Made by a program: the position numbers and the translations under genes
Shown: positions 47,179 through 57,500 of the stretch, piece after piece
Layout of the letters: each line of letters opens with the position of its first letter
Numbering within the stretch: position 1 is the stretch's first letter
Origin: Stentor roeselii
Lineage: Eukaryota; Ciliophora; Heterotrichea; Heterotrichida; Stentoridae
Length of the DNA stretch: 64,000 bases
Assembly (NCBI GenBank): GCA_006503475.1
Contig: RSEH01000017.1
Span: 170,508 to 234,507, forward strand
Direction of reading: 5' to 3'
Notes under the pieces: generated by a model
The model's input: only the letters and a program-made list of their open reading frames with translations
Told to the model about the DNA's origin: nothing
Database searches by the model: none

Positions 47179-47706
47179 TTAATTAGTATTTCTATTTTTT
47201 TGAAAGAGCTTAAAAGCAAATGCCATCATAAGTACCATTGTGGAACCATATGCAAGAATTTTAGAAAATGAAGTACTGTTTAAATTCTCATCTTGTACCT
47301 GTTGCTCAACCTCCTTCTTTTTCTTTCTCTTGCTGTTTAATCTTTGATTTTGTCCTTCTAAACTATATAAATATTGTCCGTCTGTCTGTTGATAGTCTTC
47401 ATATTGGTAATTTCCATGATTGTAATCAGGCTGATTTAGTTTCAAATATAAATGACCATAATGTCCATACTTACAATAATCTCTAATATCTCTCATCATC
47501 AAATCAGTAAACCTGTCTGATTTTTGATTTAAATTAGCTCTTTTTTTCTTTTTTTTACACCTTTTGTATTTTTTAGTTGAAACATACGTATTAAATCTTC
47601 CACATCTAAAACAATTTCCTTCTTTTTGTTTTCCTGAAAACCATTTATTTCCACATTCACATGAAAATAAAAATCCTAGAGACTTTCCTATCTTTTTGTC
47701 ATCCAT
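47179..47706 (-). CDS. Tail-anchored zinc-ribbon protein, paralogue B
   Basis: 175 aa. The zinc-ribbon-like motif CECGNKWFSG ... GNCFRCGRFNTYVSTKK lies at residues about 15-45 and is followed by a polybasic stretch (KRCKKKKKRANL). A Tyr/Gln/His-rich linker comes next, and a C-terminal hydrophobic helix (ILAYGSTMVLMMAFAFKLF). Same architecture as paralogue A, 297 nt away on the same strand. Function unknown; membrane insertion by the tail-anchor pathway is likely. Confidence 0.65.
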   Translation of the reverse strand: MDDKKIGKSLGFLFSCECGNKWFSGKQKEGNCFRCGRFNTYVSTKKYKRCKKKKKRANLNQKSDRFTDLMMRDIRDYCKYGHYGHLYLKLNQPDYNHGNYQYEDYQQTDGQYLYSLEGQNQRLNSKRKKKKEVEQQVQDENLNSTSFSKILAYGSTMVLMMAFAFKLFQKNRNTN

Positions 47707-47864
47707 AGTAATTTATATAAAGGAATAAACTTTATCTAAAAATTTTATATCAAGTAAAGCATTTCACAATCTTTTTGTAATAATGAAGAATTAACCAATC
47801 AATCCTCAATATAAACAATAGAGCCTACTTTTAATACTTATCATTAAGATTAGCTTCAGACTAT

Positions 47865-49469
47865 CTAAACCTTAACTATCCATTCTCCATACAATTTACT
47901 CAGAAAGTACTCTGTAGGAGACTGGCCAAGTCCTTTACAAGCCCTGTTAAGATCAGGCCGATCATTTAAAAGATCACAAGTAAGGTCACTTCGACACAAC
48001 TTATCACATCCAGAAGGTGTTTGAGTGCTCATAGTGAACTTATTATTGATAAACTTCATACTTACAAGTTCATTATCCTTCATAGTCTTTGCAAGTTTAA
48101 ACAGAGTAGAAGGATACATGTCATTCAAGATATAGTAACTCAGAAATTCATAAGCCTGAGTGAATTCAATTGCGTATTCATGCAGGTTGAGTCGATACTG
48201 AGTGTAAGTCATGACAGCTTTCGTGTCAAAGTCAGCCTTATAGATCCTAAACGACGGGTTGATATAATTCAAGCTGCCTAAAGAAGGCGAAATAAACTGA
48301 ACCCCGATAGGCTTTCCTTTATCATCAAAAGAAACTTTAAACTCATCCCGATGTTCATGTCCAAAAAACTGTCCTCTAATCGTATTCGCAAATCGTTTAA
48401 CAAGCACCTGATAATGTCGCGACCAGGCACTTAAACAACTATCAGACCCAGGAGGAACATGTCCAATAATATAAACAAACTGCAAATTCTCCTCCGCATC
48501 CTGAAGCTCCTTTCGAAGAAACCGAAGATTATCTCCAGGATCAGTAACATTCGCTAAAAGCCAGAAGTTTTTATAGTCACAAGCCAGGGTGTTAATCGCC
48601 ACTATCTTCAAGTTTGTATTTCGATGCATCAAGCTGTATCTTCCGTATTTCGCCAAAGAAGCTGCAGCTTTTTCTCCTATCCAGGCCTTCCACATTGCAG
48701 CAGTTGCCTTCGCAAGCGGGTTGTTTTCTGAGAAGTTGTATTGACCGGGTAAGAAATTGTCTTCGCTGCCGAAGATCGGGTAAACTGGGACTATTTTGTT
48801 GAATTTCGACCATAGCAGGTCTGTTACTCGCTTTATTGAAGAGATTCTTGAGTCTTTTGATAAAGAATTGTCGTGAGAGGCTGTGTCTCCTGTCCAGATT
48901 ATGAAGTCTAAGGACTGGGTTGAGAGGAAGTCGGCTGCTGATGATACTGTGTTGAATGGAATGTCGCAGTTGTAGTCACCGAATCCACCTGCTTTGCTAC
49001 TTACTGCGAATGTGCCTCGGCAACATGGAGGGTTTGAACATTTATTTGCTGAACCGATGATGTACTTCTCGTCGAAGTGCATGTCGCTTATGTGGCCGAA
49101 TTGGAAATTTATCTCGCTGTAACCTGGCTCGAAATAATCTTGAGCGCCTTTCATTACTTCTTCTTCCCATTTTGTGAAATTTTCAACAGAATATTCAGGA
49201 AACCCACACGCAGCCAAGTTAGCACAAAAACGATCGACATTCAAGTAATTCATAAGAATCGCTTCATTGATTTGAGGTACAAGATACTTAAGTACATCAT
49301 TGCAATCACTAGGAACCCAGTCCTGTCCACAAAAGTTTTCAAGAAAATTATTGATTCTCGCTTTATTCCTATCATTAGTAGCCCAGATCCTAAAAGATGT
49401 CATAGCGACTCTACAAGAGTTGCACGCTTGAGAGTTGACCGCGATGAAAAAGCTCAACAAAAGAATCAT
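47865..49469 (-). CDS. Acid sphingomyelinase-like phosphodiesterase with altered catalytic motif
   Basis: 534 aa. A signal peptide (residues 1-14) is followed by a saposin-B domain (about 15-92, six-cysteine pattern CNSC, FCGQ, DCND, FCANLAACGF) and a calcineurin-like metallophosphoesterase domain. Metal sites visible are GHISDMHFD (Asp129, His131), IWTGDT (Asp195), IIGHVPPGSDSC and GQFFGHEHRDEF. The C-terminal domain is Cys-rich. This is the SMPD1/SMPDL layout of secreted or lysosomal enzymes that cleave sphingomyelin or nucleotides. The central GNHE motif, which supplies the bridging Asn and the catalytic His, reads GSED at 234-237, so the usual activity is doubtful. It could be a pseudoenzyme or have a changed mechanism. 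Confidence 0.85.
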   Translation of the reverse strand: MILLLSFFIAVNSQACNSCRVAMTSFRIWATNDRNKARINNFLENFCGQDWVPSDCNDVLKYLVPQINEAILMNYLNVDRFCANLAACGFPEYSVENFTKWEEEVMKGAQDYFEPGYSEINFQFGHISDMHFDEKYIIGSANKCSNPPCCRGTFAVSSKAGGFGDYNCDIPFNTVSSAADFLSTQSLDFIIWTGDTASHDNSLSKDSRISSIKRVTDLLWSKFNKIVPVYPIFGSEDNFLPGQYNFSENNPLAKATAAMWKAWIGEKAAASLAKYGRYSLMHRNTNLKIVAINTLACDYKNFWLLANVTDPGDNLRFLRKELQDAEENLQFVYIIGHVPPGSDSCLSAWSRHYQVLVKRFANTIRGQFFGHEHRDEFKVSFDDKGKPIGVQFISPSLGSLNYINPSFRIYKADFDTKAVMTYTQYRLNLHEYAIEFTQAYEFLSYYILNDMYPSTLFKLAKTMKDNELVSMKFINNKFTMSTQTPSGCDKLCRSDLTCDLLNDRPDLNRACKGLGQSPTEYFLSKLYGEWIVKV

Positions 49470-49492
49470 TATATTTAATTAAAATGCTAATC

Positions 49493-50713
49493 CTAGTTAT
49501 TCTTCTTCAAAATGGCTTCAACGAACTCTTTAAGTCTTTTCATGCATTCTTCAAGCACATCCAGCGGGTTGCAGAGGACAACTCGGAACCCCGAATTACT
49601 TAAAAAGGCTTCAGCAGGCAACAAAATGACCCCCTGGTCCTTCGCGAACTTTTCACAAAACGCGAAAGAGTCTTTAAACTTAAGCAGGTTCAAATCAACA
49701 GAGATCATGACATACAAAGACCCTTCAGATTCAGAAACATTTAATCCTTCAATCTGTTGAACAAAGCTCTTGACCAATTCAGCCCTAGCCTTGACCTTTT
49801 CCATCATTTCCTCAAAGTAATTCGCTGGTTTTCTTCTAAAAATCTCAGGAATCGCTTGCATGATGAAAGGCGTCGGATGCAGTAACATATTTTTAATCTT
49901 CCTGAACGCAGGTCTAAAACTTGAGCACCTGTTTTGCTTATCATAAATCAAGATCCACCCACATCGCCAGCCGGGGACCAAGAACATCTTGCTCAGTGCC
50001 CCGACAGTGAAAACAGGGACAGATTCAGTCAGTGAGCCCAGCGGATGATGCGGTTTTCCAAAAGTCATTCCATGATAAACCTCATCAGCGAGAATAGGAA
50101 TTTTGTGTCTTTCTGCCCAGGCAAGGATATCCAAAAGGTGCTCTTTGGAGAAGACACTTCCGCAGGGGTTGGAAGGGTTGACGATGACCAGAAGTTTACT
50201 TCTTTCATTCACTTTAGAATCAAGACTCGCGAAGTCCACTTCCCACCCCGCCCTGGGGTTCAAGTCGTAGAAAAGCGCCTCGGCGTTTAAGTTCCACGCG
50301 ATTGTTTGGAACAGGGCGAAACCTGGAGAAGGGATCAAAATGTTGTCTCCTGGGTTGAGGAAAACTTGAAGCATTGTGTGAATCGCGCCCACCCCGCCGA
50401 TGTCGATGACCACGTCTTCTGGAGATAGTTGAATGTTTTCGTATGAAAACTCTTTTGCCAGTGATTGTCTTGACTCCAATGAACCGATTGAGTCAGTGTA
50501 ACCGTTTCCAGTGTTTTGAAGAAGTCGCTCGTTCACTGAGTCTCTCACGAAGGAAGGCACTTCGAAGTCGGGGAATTTTGAAGGGTCTCCTATTGCCAGG
50601 GAGTAAACTGGCTTCGGGAAGTCTGATGGGGCTGTGATTTGAGTCACTGATTCGAGAACTGAGTTGCGGGTTCTTTCAGAGTGGTCTGAAGGGAAGATCA
50701 GCCAGTCAGACAT
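49493..50713 (-). CDS. TAT: Tyrosine aminotransferase (class I PLP transaminase)
   Basis: 406 aa. It matches TAT-type aminotransferases throughout: VYSLAIGDPSKFPDF near the start, GYTDSIGSLESRQSLA, DVVIDIGGVGAI, LIPSPGFALFQTIA, LLVIVNPSNPCGSVFS, PILADEVYHGMTFG, and the PLP-lysine motif GALSKMFLVPGWRCGW (Lys near residue 240, with the Arg that contacts the phosphate). The C-terminal Arg that binds the substrate carboxylate is in SGFRVVLC. It transfers the amino group of tyrosine (or related amino acids) to 2-oxoglutarate, the first step of tyrosine breakdown. No targeting peptide seen. The stop is 23 nt upstream of the ATG of the sphingomyelinase-like gene on the same strand. Confidence 0.9.
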   Translation of the reverse strand: MSDWLIFPSDHSERTRNSVLESVTQITAPSDFPKPVYSLAIGDPSKFPDFEVPSFVRDSVNERLLQNTGNGYTDSIGSLESRQSLAKEFSYENIQLSPEDVVIDIGGVGAIHTMLQVFLNPGDNILIPSPGFALFQTIAWNLNAEALFYDLNPRAGWEVDFASLDSKVNERSKLLVIVNPSNPCGSVFSKEHLLDILAWAERHKIPILADEVYHGMTFGKPHHPLGSLTESVPVFTVGALSKMFLVPGWRCGWILIYDKQNRCSSFRPAFRKIKNMLLHPTPFIMQAIPEIFRRKPANYFEEMMEKVKARAELVKSFVQQIEGLNVSESEGSLYVMISVDLNLLKFKDSFAFCEKFAKDQGVILLPAEAFLSNSGFRVVLCNPLDVLEECMKRLKEFVEAILKKNN

Positions 50714-50804
50714 TTATTTTCGGGAAAGATAATAGTTGAATTATTTTTATTATTCAGGGTGGGGATAATTATGATTTTTTTATGTTTTAGAGAAATTCAG
50801 CTAT

Positions 50805-52478
50805 TTAAGTGGGTCCAAGTGATTTTGTATCCCCGCTTTGGATAAAGGATAAACAATCTTTAAACCTCGGTCTTCGTTTATAATCTTCTTGAAGCATGGC
50901 GAATAATAAACTTTTAATCCATTCTTCTCTAACTTCAGTGTTGATTATATTCATCAGCCTTGCATTGTTTCCTCTCATGTTCAAAGTCTCTAAGCTTCTT
51001 AAAACAATCATCTGCAGAATAGTCATTCCAAGTGAAAAGACATCTGAAGTTCCTCTCATTGTTTTCACCTTGTCTTGCTTATTGATGTGAGCTTCATACA
51101 CCTCAGGTGACATGAAGGCAGGGGTTCCAGCGACTGAAGCATTTCGAGTAAGAAAAACACTGCTTTGATTAGGATCTTTGAATTCAGCCCCTCCAAAGTC
51201 AATAATTTTCACTTTTCCAGTACTTGTATAGAGGAAGTTTGAAGGCTTGATATCTCGATGAAAAATCTGAAGATCTTCCATTAGTGAGAATGATGAAATC
51301 ATTGAATGTATAAGGTTTTTTAGTTGTTCGACAGTGAATGGATTGTCTTGTTTTTTCAAGATTTTATCTATTTTATCGGATAATGTCAATGGATGATATT
51401 CCATTCCCAAGTAAACAGATCCTTCATGGTAAAGAGTTCCGATATACTCTAAAAAACAGTTATTTTCATTTCTTTTCGATGAAAGCAACTCGTAAAACTT
51501 TATCTCGTTATATATAGGATCCATATTCAAAGGTTTTCCTTTAGGAATATAACCCTTGATAGCAATATCTCTTCCATTTAACTTGTATTTATCAACTCTG
51601 ACTTGGAAATTGGGATCTTTATTGTAAAAGTAGATTTGAGAATCAGCCACTAGTTTGCTAGTGTCAAGAGAAAGTGAAAGTTTAAAATATTTAACAGCAT
51701 CCGGAACACCTTGGGGTTGTCTAGTTCCATAGAATTCTTTTAATTTCTGAAACTCAGTTACAAGTTCTTGATCATTTATTTTTACTCTAGTAAGACATTC
51801 AAGCAGCTCTTGAGCTTCAGTAGTATCAAGCCTTTCACCTTCAAGTTGATAGTAATCAAATTTCTTTTTTATGTAATCAAAAATTCTGTCAATTACTACA
51901 TAGTTTAAATCGTCATTATTTATTTGAAGAGTCTGTCCCTTCTCAATGACTTTGACAGCAGTGATAATAAGTGACTTCTCGCAAGTACCATCAAGTAATC
52001 TCGGAATAATTGATTCCCAGATCCAAGGAACAACTTTGATAATAATTAAATCTGAGTAACTTTTGAAGTTTCCTCCAGAGGCAATCATAGTCCCGATGAT
52101 TTCAAAGAGAATCTCTGAATTGGACATGTCTGTCATACAGTCAACTACGATGCGAAGGCCTGAAATGTAGAAGATATCGATTTCACTGATGATTTCTTTG
52201 GTCATCTGATGAAGATAGTTTGATTTCGCCCATCCTATCCATTGGGCAAGACTGTTGCTCGTGTTCAGGTCTGACCCGCTCTGGGAGTAAAAAAGAACCA
52301 GCTGGTAAATTTTCATGAAAAGGAGCTGGTATGGATCTTGACCGCTTAAAGTCATGAAAAGAGTATTGAAATCGGTGTCCCTGTCTTTGTAAAATTTTTC
52401 TATTATTGGTCTGAATTGGGAGCTTGAGGAGTGCAGGTCGGATAGACTCTTCTGTAGGATCTCGTAAGTATCTACCAT
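50805..52478 (-). CDS. Protein kinase with long N-terminal helical region
   Basis: 557 aa. Residues 1-290 are helical and of unknown family. Residues about 300-545 are a protein kinase domain: DIAIKGY (beta-3 Lys near 308), a Glu in the following helix (NEIKFYELL), HRDIKPSN (near 406), DFGGAEF (DFG near 428), AGTPAFMSPE (APE-like) and SDVFSLGMTILQM. The catalytic residues are complete, so it should be active; HRDIKPSN indicates Ser/Thr specificity. The glycine-rich loop is poor. Ciliates have many lineage-specific kinases and I cannot place this one. The 5' flank shows the usual coding-strand C richness. Confidence 0.85.
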   Translation of the reverse strand: MVDTYEILQKSLSDLHSSSSQFRPIIEKFYKDRDTDFNTLFMTLSGQDPYQLLFMKIYQLVLFYSQSGSDLNTSNSLAQWIGWAKSNYLHQMTKEIISEIDIFYISGLRIVVDCMTDMSNSEILFEIIGTMIASGGNFKSYSDLIIIKVVPWIWESIIPRLLDGTCEKSLIITAVKVIEKGQTLQINNDDLNYVVIDRIFDYIKKKFDYYQLEGERLDTTEAQELLECLTRVKINDQELVTEFQKLKEFYGTRQPQGVPDAVKYFKLSLSLDTSKLVADSQIYFYNKDPNFQVRVDKYKLNGRDIAIKGYIPKGKPLNMDPIYNEIKFYELLSSKRNENNCFLEYIGTLYHEGSVYLGMEYHPLTLSDKIDKILKKQDNPFTVEQLKNLIHSMISSFSLMEDLQIFHRDIKPSNFLYTSTGKVKIIDFGGAEFKDPNQSSVFLTRNASVAGTPAFMSPEVYEAHINKQDKVKTMRGTSDVFSLGMTILQMIVLRSLETLNMRGNNARLMNIINTEVREEWIKSLLFAMLQEDYKRRPRFKDCLSFIQSGDTKSLGPT

Positions 52479-53035
52479 TAATTTATTTGTAAGGTAGTGG
52501 GAATTAGGCTCCTGGATTAAGTAGGAAAGAGTAAGGTAGAGTTTTTATATTGTTAAGGTTTTAGATTATGAGTGTTTGGGTTTTGGATTTTGTAGGATTC
52601 AAGTTTAGTAGTTTGAAAATATGATTATTTTAGGTCGAATCTTTGAATTGTTTTGTTTGGATGAGTTTTGTTTTTTTGAAATTGTTGTAATTCTATTTTT
52701 TATGCCCTTAAATAAGCTTTAAGTATTTTCATACAGAGCTCAGTTTTGGTGAATGGCTTCAGCTAATTTTTATCGATTTTCTAATTATAATGTTTAACAC
52801 TTGTGAATAAAATATAGATATTTCGTTATGAGAGATATTATATTTTTAAAAATTAGGTAATTATTAGAAGTGAAATTTAAATATTTTTTAGTTTCTAAGT
52901 GATAGAAATTTAGCAGCGTATGAAATCGAGTATAATAATAGAAATTATTCACAAATATCCAAAGTTTCGGGTTATCTAATAAAATATATAGTCTATACCA
53001 TTATATAGGATTTCAAATTGTCTATATTTATAAAA
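52479..53035. other. Intergenic region
   Basis: 557 bp. The first 150 bp are G-rich on the plus strand (5' flank of the kinase gene); the rest is very AT-rich without recognisable elements. TATTTATAAAA precedes the ATG at 53036. Confidence 0.5.
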
Positions 53036-54270
53036 ATGTCACTGAAAAATTGCAAAGTATCTAATTGCAAAGAAACTCCATGCTTTGATTGTTCTTGTTG
53101 GGATAAGATGTATTTTTGCAGATATCATATAGCAGAGCATCTTATGTTTCAAGGAGATCATAAAACAAAAAATATTTTTGTGAATATTCCTTATAATCAT
53201 CAGCTTTCTGTTTATGATTATCTCTTAAAAAACAAAAAAATACTTAAATCAAATCGAGATAAGCTATTTCTGTATTCAGAAAAACTTATATCATGGATAA
53301 AAACTGAATCGAATAGCATTTACCTAAAATCTCAGATGACATAAAGAAGATCCAAGCAGCTTTGCAAATTATTAAATATCATTCTGTTATTGATAAGGAT
53401 ATCTTAGAAATGATAATGAATAATCGCCAAAGCTATCCAGCCAAGCATGAATTTGATTCTCAGGATCTTATCAAAGAAATTTCAAAAGACTTTTTTTTAA
53501 AATCACACCAACCGAAGAATAAAGATAAATTTGCACTTTTTTTCAATAGAACTAAAACTAAGAAAATCAATTTCATTGATCTAGAAAATTTTAAGAATAC
53601 AACCTACACTTTTCAAGTTGATGAGCTATCTCATCTATGTGTTTGCTGTAAAATTGACAAAAATAAATTATTTTTATATGGAGGTCATTCAGGAATTAAT
53701 TACTTAAGCTCTACCAAAATTTTAGATTTAAAGGAAAAACAAATAGAAATTCTTCCTTCACATACAAACTTAGCTTTTTCATCAGGATGCTTTTATAATA
53801 ATAGTGTGTTCATTTTCGGTGGAAGCGATGATAAAGGATGTCTAAGCACTTGTAAAAAATTCAATTTGATTTCAAGGTTATGGGAATCAATTCAATCACT
53901 CCCAGAGCCTGATTTTAGCACATCCACAGTTATTCGTAACAACTCTTTGTATGTCACTGGTTTCAATACTTCTAATATTTTGGAATATAACCCAATTCAA
54001 AATACTTTCTCAAATCTTATTCAAAAAATTGAAGCAAAGTCATTCAAATACATATTCGAAAATTGGCTTATTTGTTTTAAAAGTTCTTTGTATGAAATTG
54101 ATGATAGTTTTAATTTGATTCATAGACAAAATTTGAATTATTTACAGAATTCTTTAAATTCATCTGCATTTTTCAAAAGAAATCAATTCATTTATATCAT
54201 TTTGAATGGCCCTAAGTTATTTAGAATCAATATCCAATCTAAAGTATTGGAACTAGTTAAGTTTAGTTAA
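53036..54270 (+). pseudogene. B-box / kelch-repeat gene with one frameshift
   Basis: From ATG 53036 the frame encodes a B-box-like zinc finger (CKVSNCKETPCFDC, CWDKMYFCRYHIAEH) and a helical linker. It ends at TAA 53342-53344. A second frame, open from 53317, continues PKISDDIKKIQAALQIIKYH and then kelch-type beta-propeller repeats (LFLYGGHSGINYLSSTKILD, VFIFGGSDDKGCLST, LYVTGFNTSNI) to TAA at 54270. The overlap shows a one-base shift near 53317-53337. I searched for a GT-AG intron of about 15-17 nt that would fix the frame and found none that spares the cysteine motif. Either the gene is freshly broken, or this is a sequence error or programmed frameshift. It is AT-rich like the subtelomeric part. 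Confidence 0.65.
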
Positions 54271-54523
54271 GATTAGTAAAATTTATGATTTATCATGGTT
54301 GTTTATTATATCTTTCATCCAACTATTAAATTGTTCATGATATCACCCTTTTAGATAACAGGTCATAGCCAGTTTAGTCAAGTATAAATCTCAATGCTTA
54401 CAATAATTCGATAATCGTTCTTAATTAATCTATTAAAAATCATAGTGTCCAGTTGTTCCACAAAAATGGAACAGTTACTCATGATAAAGAATAAACATAA
54501 AATAACCAACCTAAATATTTACC
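54271..54523. other. Short convergent spacer
   Basis: 253 bp, AT-rich; no element recognised apart from a weak inverted repeat (CCAGTTGTTCCACAAAAATGGAACA, arms GTTCCA/TGGAAC) at about 54450-54472. Confidence 0.35.
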
Positions 54524-57500
54524 CTAAGATTTAATTATCTTAAAAAAGTAGCTAAACTCGAATTTAATTAGTGTAGGAATCACATCATCTGGCTCTTGAA
54601 TAAAAAAAATAGGAGTTTTATCAATTGCTTTATAGGAACAGACTACACTAATAAAACAAATAACTAAAGAAATCACGTAAAGATAAAACTCCTTTCCATA
54701 TCTCACATAAAACGAAGATAACAAAATAATAATGCCAGCTTCTGCGAAAACTGACACTTGAATAAAATTTATTCTTTTATAGTTATATGGCTGCATTTTG
54801 AAAGAAAAAACAGAAAACAAAAAAAGTAATCCAGAAATCACAAACCCGGTAATACCCTGGTCATAAATAGACAAATTTTTGTGAATTACAATTAAAAGTA
54901 CTTGAAAAGTGCTTAAAATACTCAAATATTCAGAATTTGTTCCAAATATAGTGGATTTTTGAATCAAATCCCAAAAAATCCTAAGATAGCAGGCGGTCGA
55001 ACAATATACTGCAATAACAGCAGTACCGATCACAGAATATATCAAATGCTTTCCAGTGTAGCAGTTTTCCCTGCAGTCTCTCTCTAAAAAACTATCTTTA
55101 ACATTATGGCCTGTGCTGTAGTTACAATCAAAAATTTCCAAAAGCATTGAAATAATTGGAAAAATAAGCAAATTATTCAAACCAGGTAAAATATCTTCAG
55201 CATAAGCTATCAACTTTCTTTGAAAGACGTAATCTTCATCCAGGTATTTATAAATAAATGCACAAAAAATGAAAAGAACTGTTAGAATCGAAGTAAATGC
55301 AATCAACAAATAAAACATTTTCCAAAATAAATCATTTTCTAATTCAAAAAACTCGAACAATGAAAGACCAGCTAAAAATTGAAATTTTGAAAAAGTTTCT
55401 GAAAAAAAACCTCCTTTCGGTTCTAAGCACAAGAATTGAAACAATTGACAAGGGAAGTAAAATAAAAAAATCATATCTTGATAACTTGCGACTACTTGTT
55501 CCTCAGTTGGAGTTACTGAGTACTTGTAAAACTTTGACGATAAAATAGATGAAACAATAGATATCAGAAATGTAAAAAGACTTGCCAAAAGTAAATTAAT
55601 CCTCCCTGACCTTGATTGGATTAAGTCTTTTTCATTAATTCCGCAGATTCCAAGTTTTATGTAGTTGCTGGGAACTTCATTAGAGTCCACCCATGTCAAG
55701 CTCTGTTCAAGGCGAATAGCTATGAAATCAGAGGTGCTTAGTCTAGCAACATCAACAAGTGAATAAGTTTCAGTTGTTTTATCATTCAAGACTTGACTGA
55801 GTCCAGTACTTGAAGATAGTCTATAGTTTTCAGTGCCTGCAAAGAGGATGTCGCCGGTGCATCCGATAGTTCTTCTTCGAACTAGATTCACCAAGAATAA
55901 AATACTATCCTCATAGTCTTGCCCTAGGATATTCATATAGGAGATTGTATTTAAGATCACTGCAATCATGTCATGAGTCAAACACATGAACCTTGTATCT
56001 TTATATCTTTTTGTGAGTTCTTTTTTTATCTCTTTTCCATAGTCACCTATGTACTCTGCAACTGTATATAGCAAGGCACTTTCCATCATTTCTCTTCTTT
56101 TTTTCAGAAATTGTTCTTCGATGTCTTCGGAGAGTAAATAGTAGAGCTGCCAGTTTCCCATAACTATCACATCTCCTCTCCTCAATCCAATATCATAAAG
56201 ACCTTCTAATATATTTCCATTTCTCCAGGATAAAATATGAAAAATTCTGCATCTGCTCTCTTTTGCATATTCGAAATATAGTTTGTAGTCTTTAAAATTA
56301 TCTCTAGAGTAATTTGCAGGGAAAATTCTAAGATCTTCTGGGTTTTTAATCGAAAGTTTCATATCTCTAACTATTTTCATGTATTCTGAGTAAATGCTTT
56401 TGTCTGCAGGGTCATCCGTAGTGAAAACAATAAAATCTTTCCATTTGAAATTGTAAAGTAAAATAAGCATATTATAATAATAGTCTCTTAACTTGAATCC
56501 CATTCTTATAAACTCCAAAAAATCGTCGAATTTAACTTGAGTTGATTCAGCCATGGGTGAGATCTGAGGGACATTAATAGAAAGATTTCTAAAGGCTTTG
56601 AGACTTTCATAAGCCGAAAGAACATTAAATTGACTCAAATATGCTATTCCAATAAATTTTTCATGATTTCTAAAGCACTGTTGAAGCCAATCCGAAACAT
56701 TTTGATCACAATAAAAAGGATTGATCTTTAGTTGAAACTCTTTACTTTCCTCATTAAACCTTTCAACTGCGAAATCAGCTCCTCGGTACCAAGTTTCTTC
56801 CAAGTGAAAATAATATTTCATTTCTTGCATAGAAGACCCGTTGAACCTAGAAAGCTGAATGGTCTCAAAAGTTTCATTCAAAGAATAAAATTTGTTATTC
56901 CCTGGGAAGGTTATTTTTCCTGTTATCTCAACAGACTCCTTCACAGTCCCAACTTTGACAGGAAGTCCTTCTTGAATGTTGATAATCTCGAAGTCTTTTC
57001 CACATTCATGTGAAGGGCATATCGACTCGAGGCTTTTCAAAGAGGCAGACTGAAGATTTTCTAAAAAATTTTGCACAACTCGAAAGATTTGGTTTTCAGG
57101 TGATCTGGATTCAAGTGAATACTTCTCAGAGATCAGGAGAGAACCTTCAAGGTCAATTAATGAGACTGAATTGCTTACCACGAGAAGATAAAAGCCGTAC
57201 TTTGCAGCCCCTGCGAACGTAAGCAGACTTTGAAAAGTTTGTAAAGATTCACCTTCGTCTATTAAGATCAAATATCTCACATTATTAACTTTTATCACTC
57301 TTAAGACAAATCCAAGACCTTCGCTGAAATTGAAGGTTTTGGAATAGGTGAAGGAAGACTCCAACTGATTTTTTGATTCTTTTGCTATAAGCATGGAAAG
57401 AGTTTCAGCAGATAAGGAGTCGGACGAGCCGATTGTGAGAGAATTCCATTTAAGTTCTTTCAATAGTTTTATGACTGCTTCGGCTTTTTGGTTAAGGTTG

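Noticed and set aside
53060-53075. A 16-nt intron GTATCTAATTGCAAAG in the B-box gene.
   Set aside because: Its removal shifts the frame the wrong way and deletes part of the zinc-binding cysteine motif.
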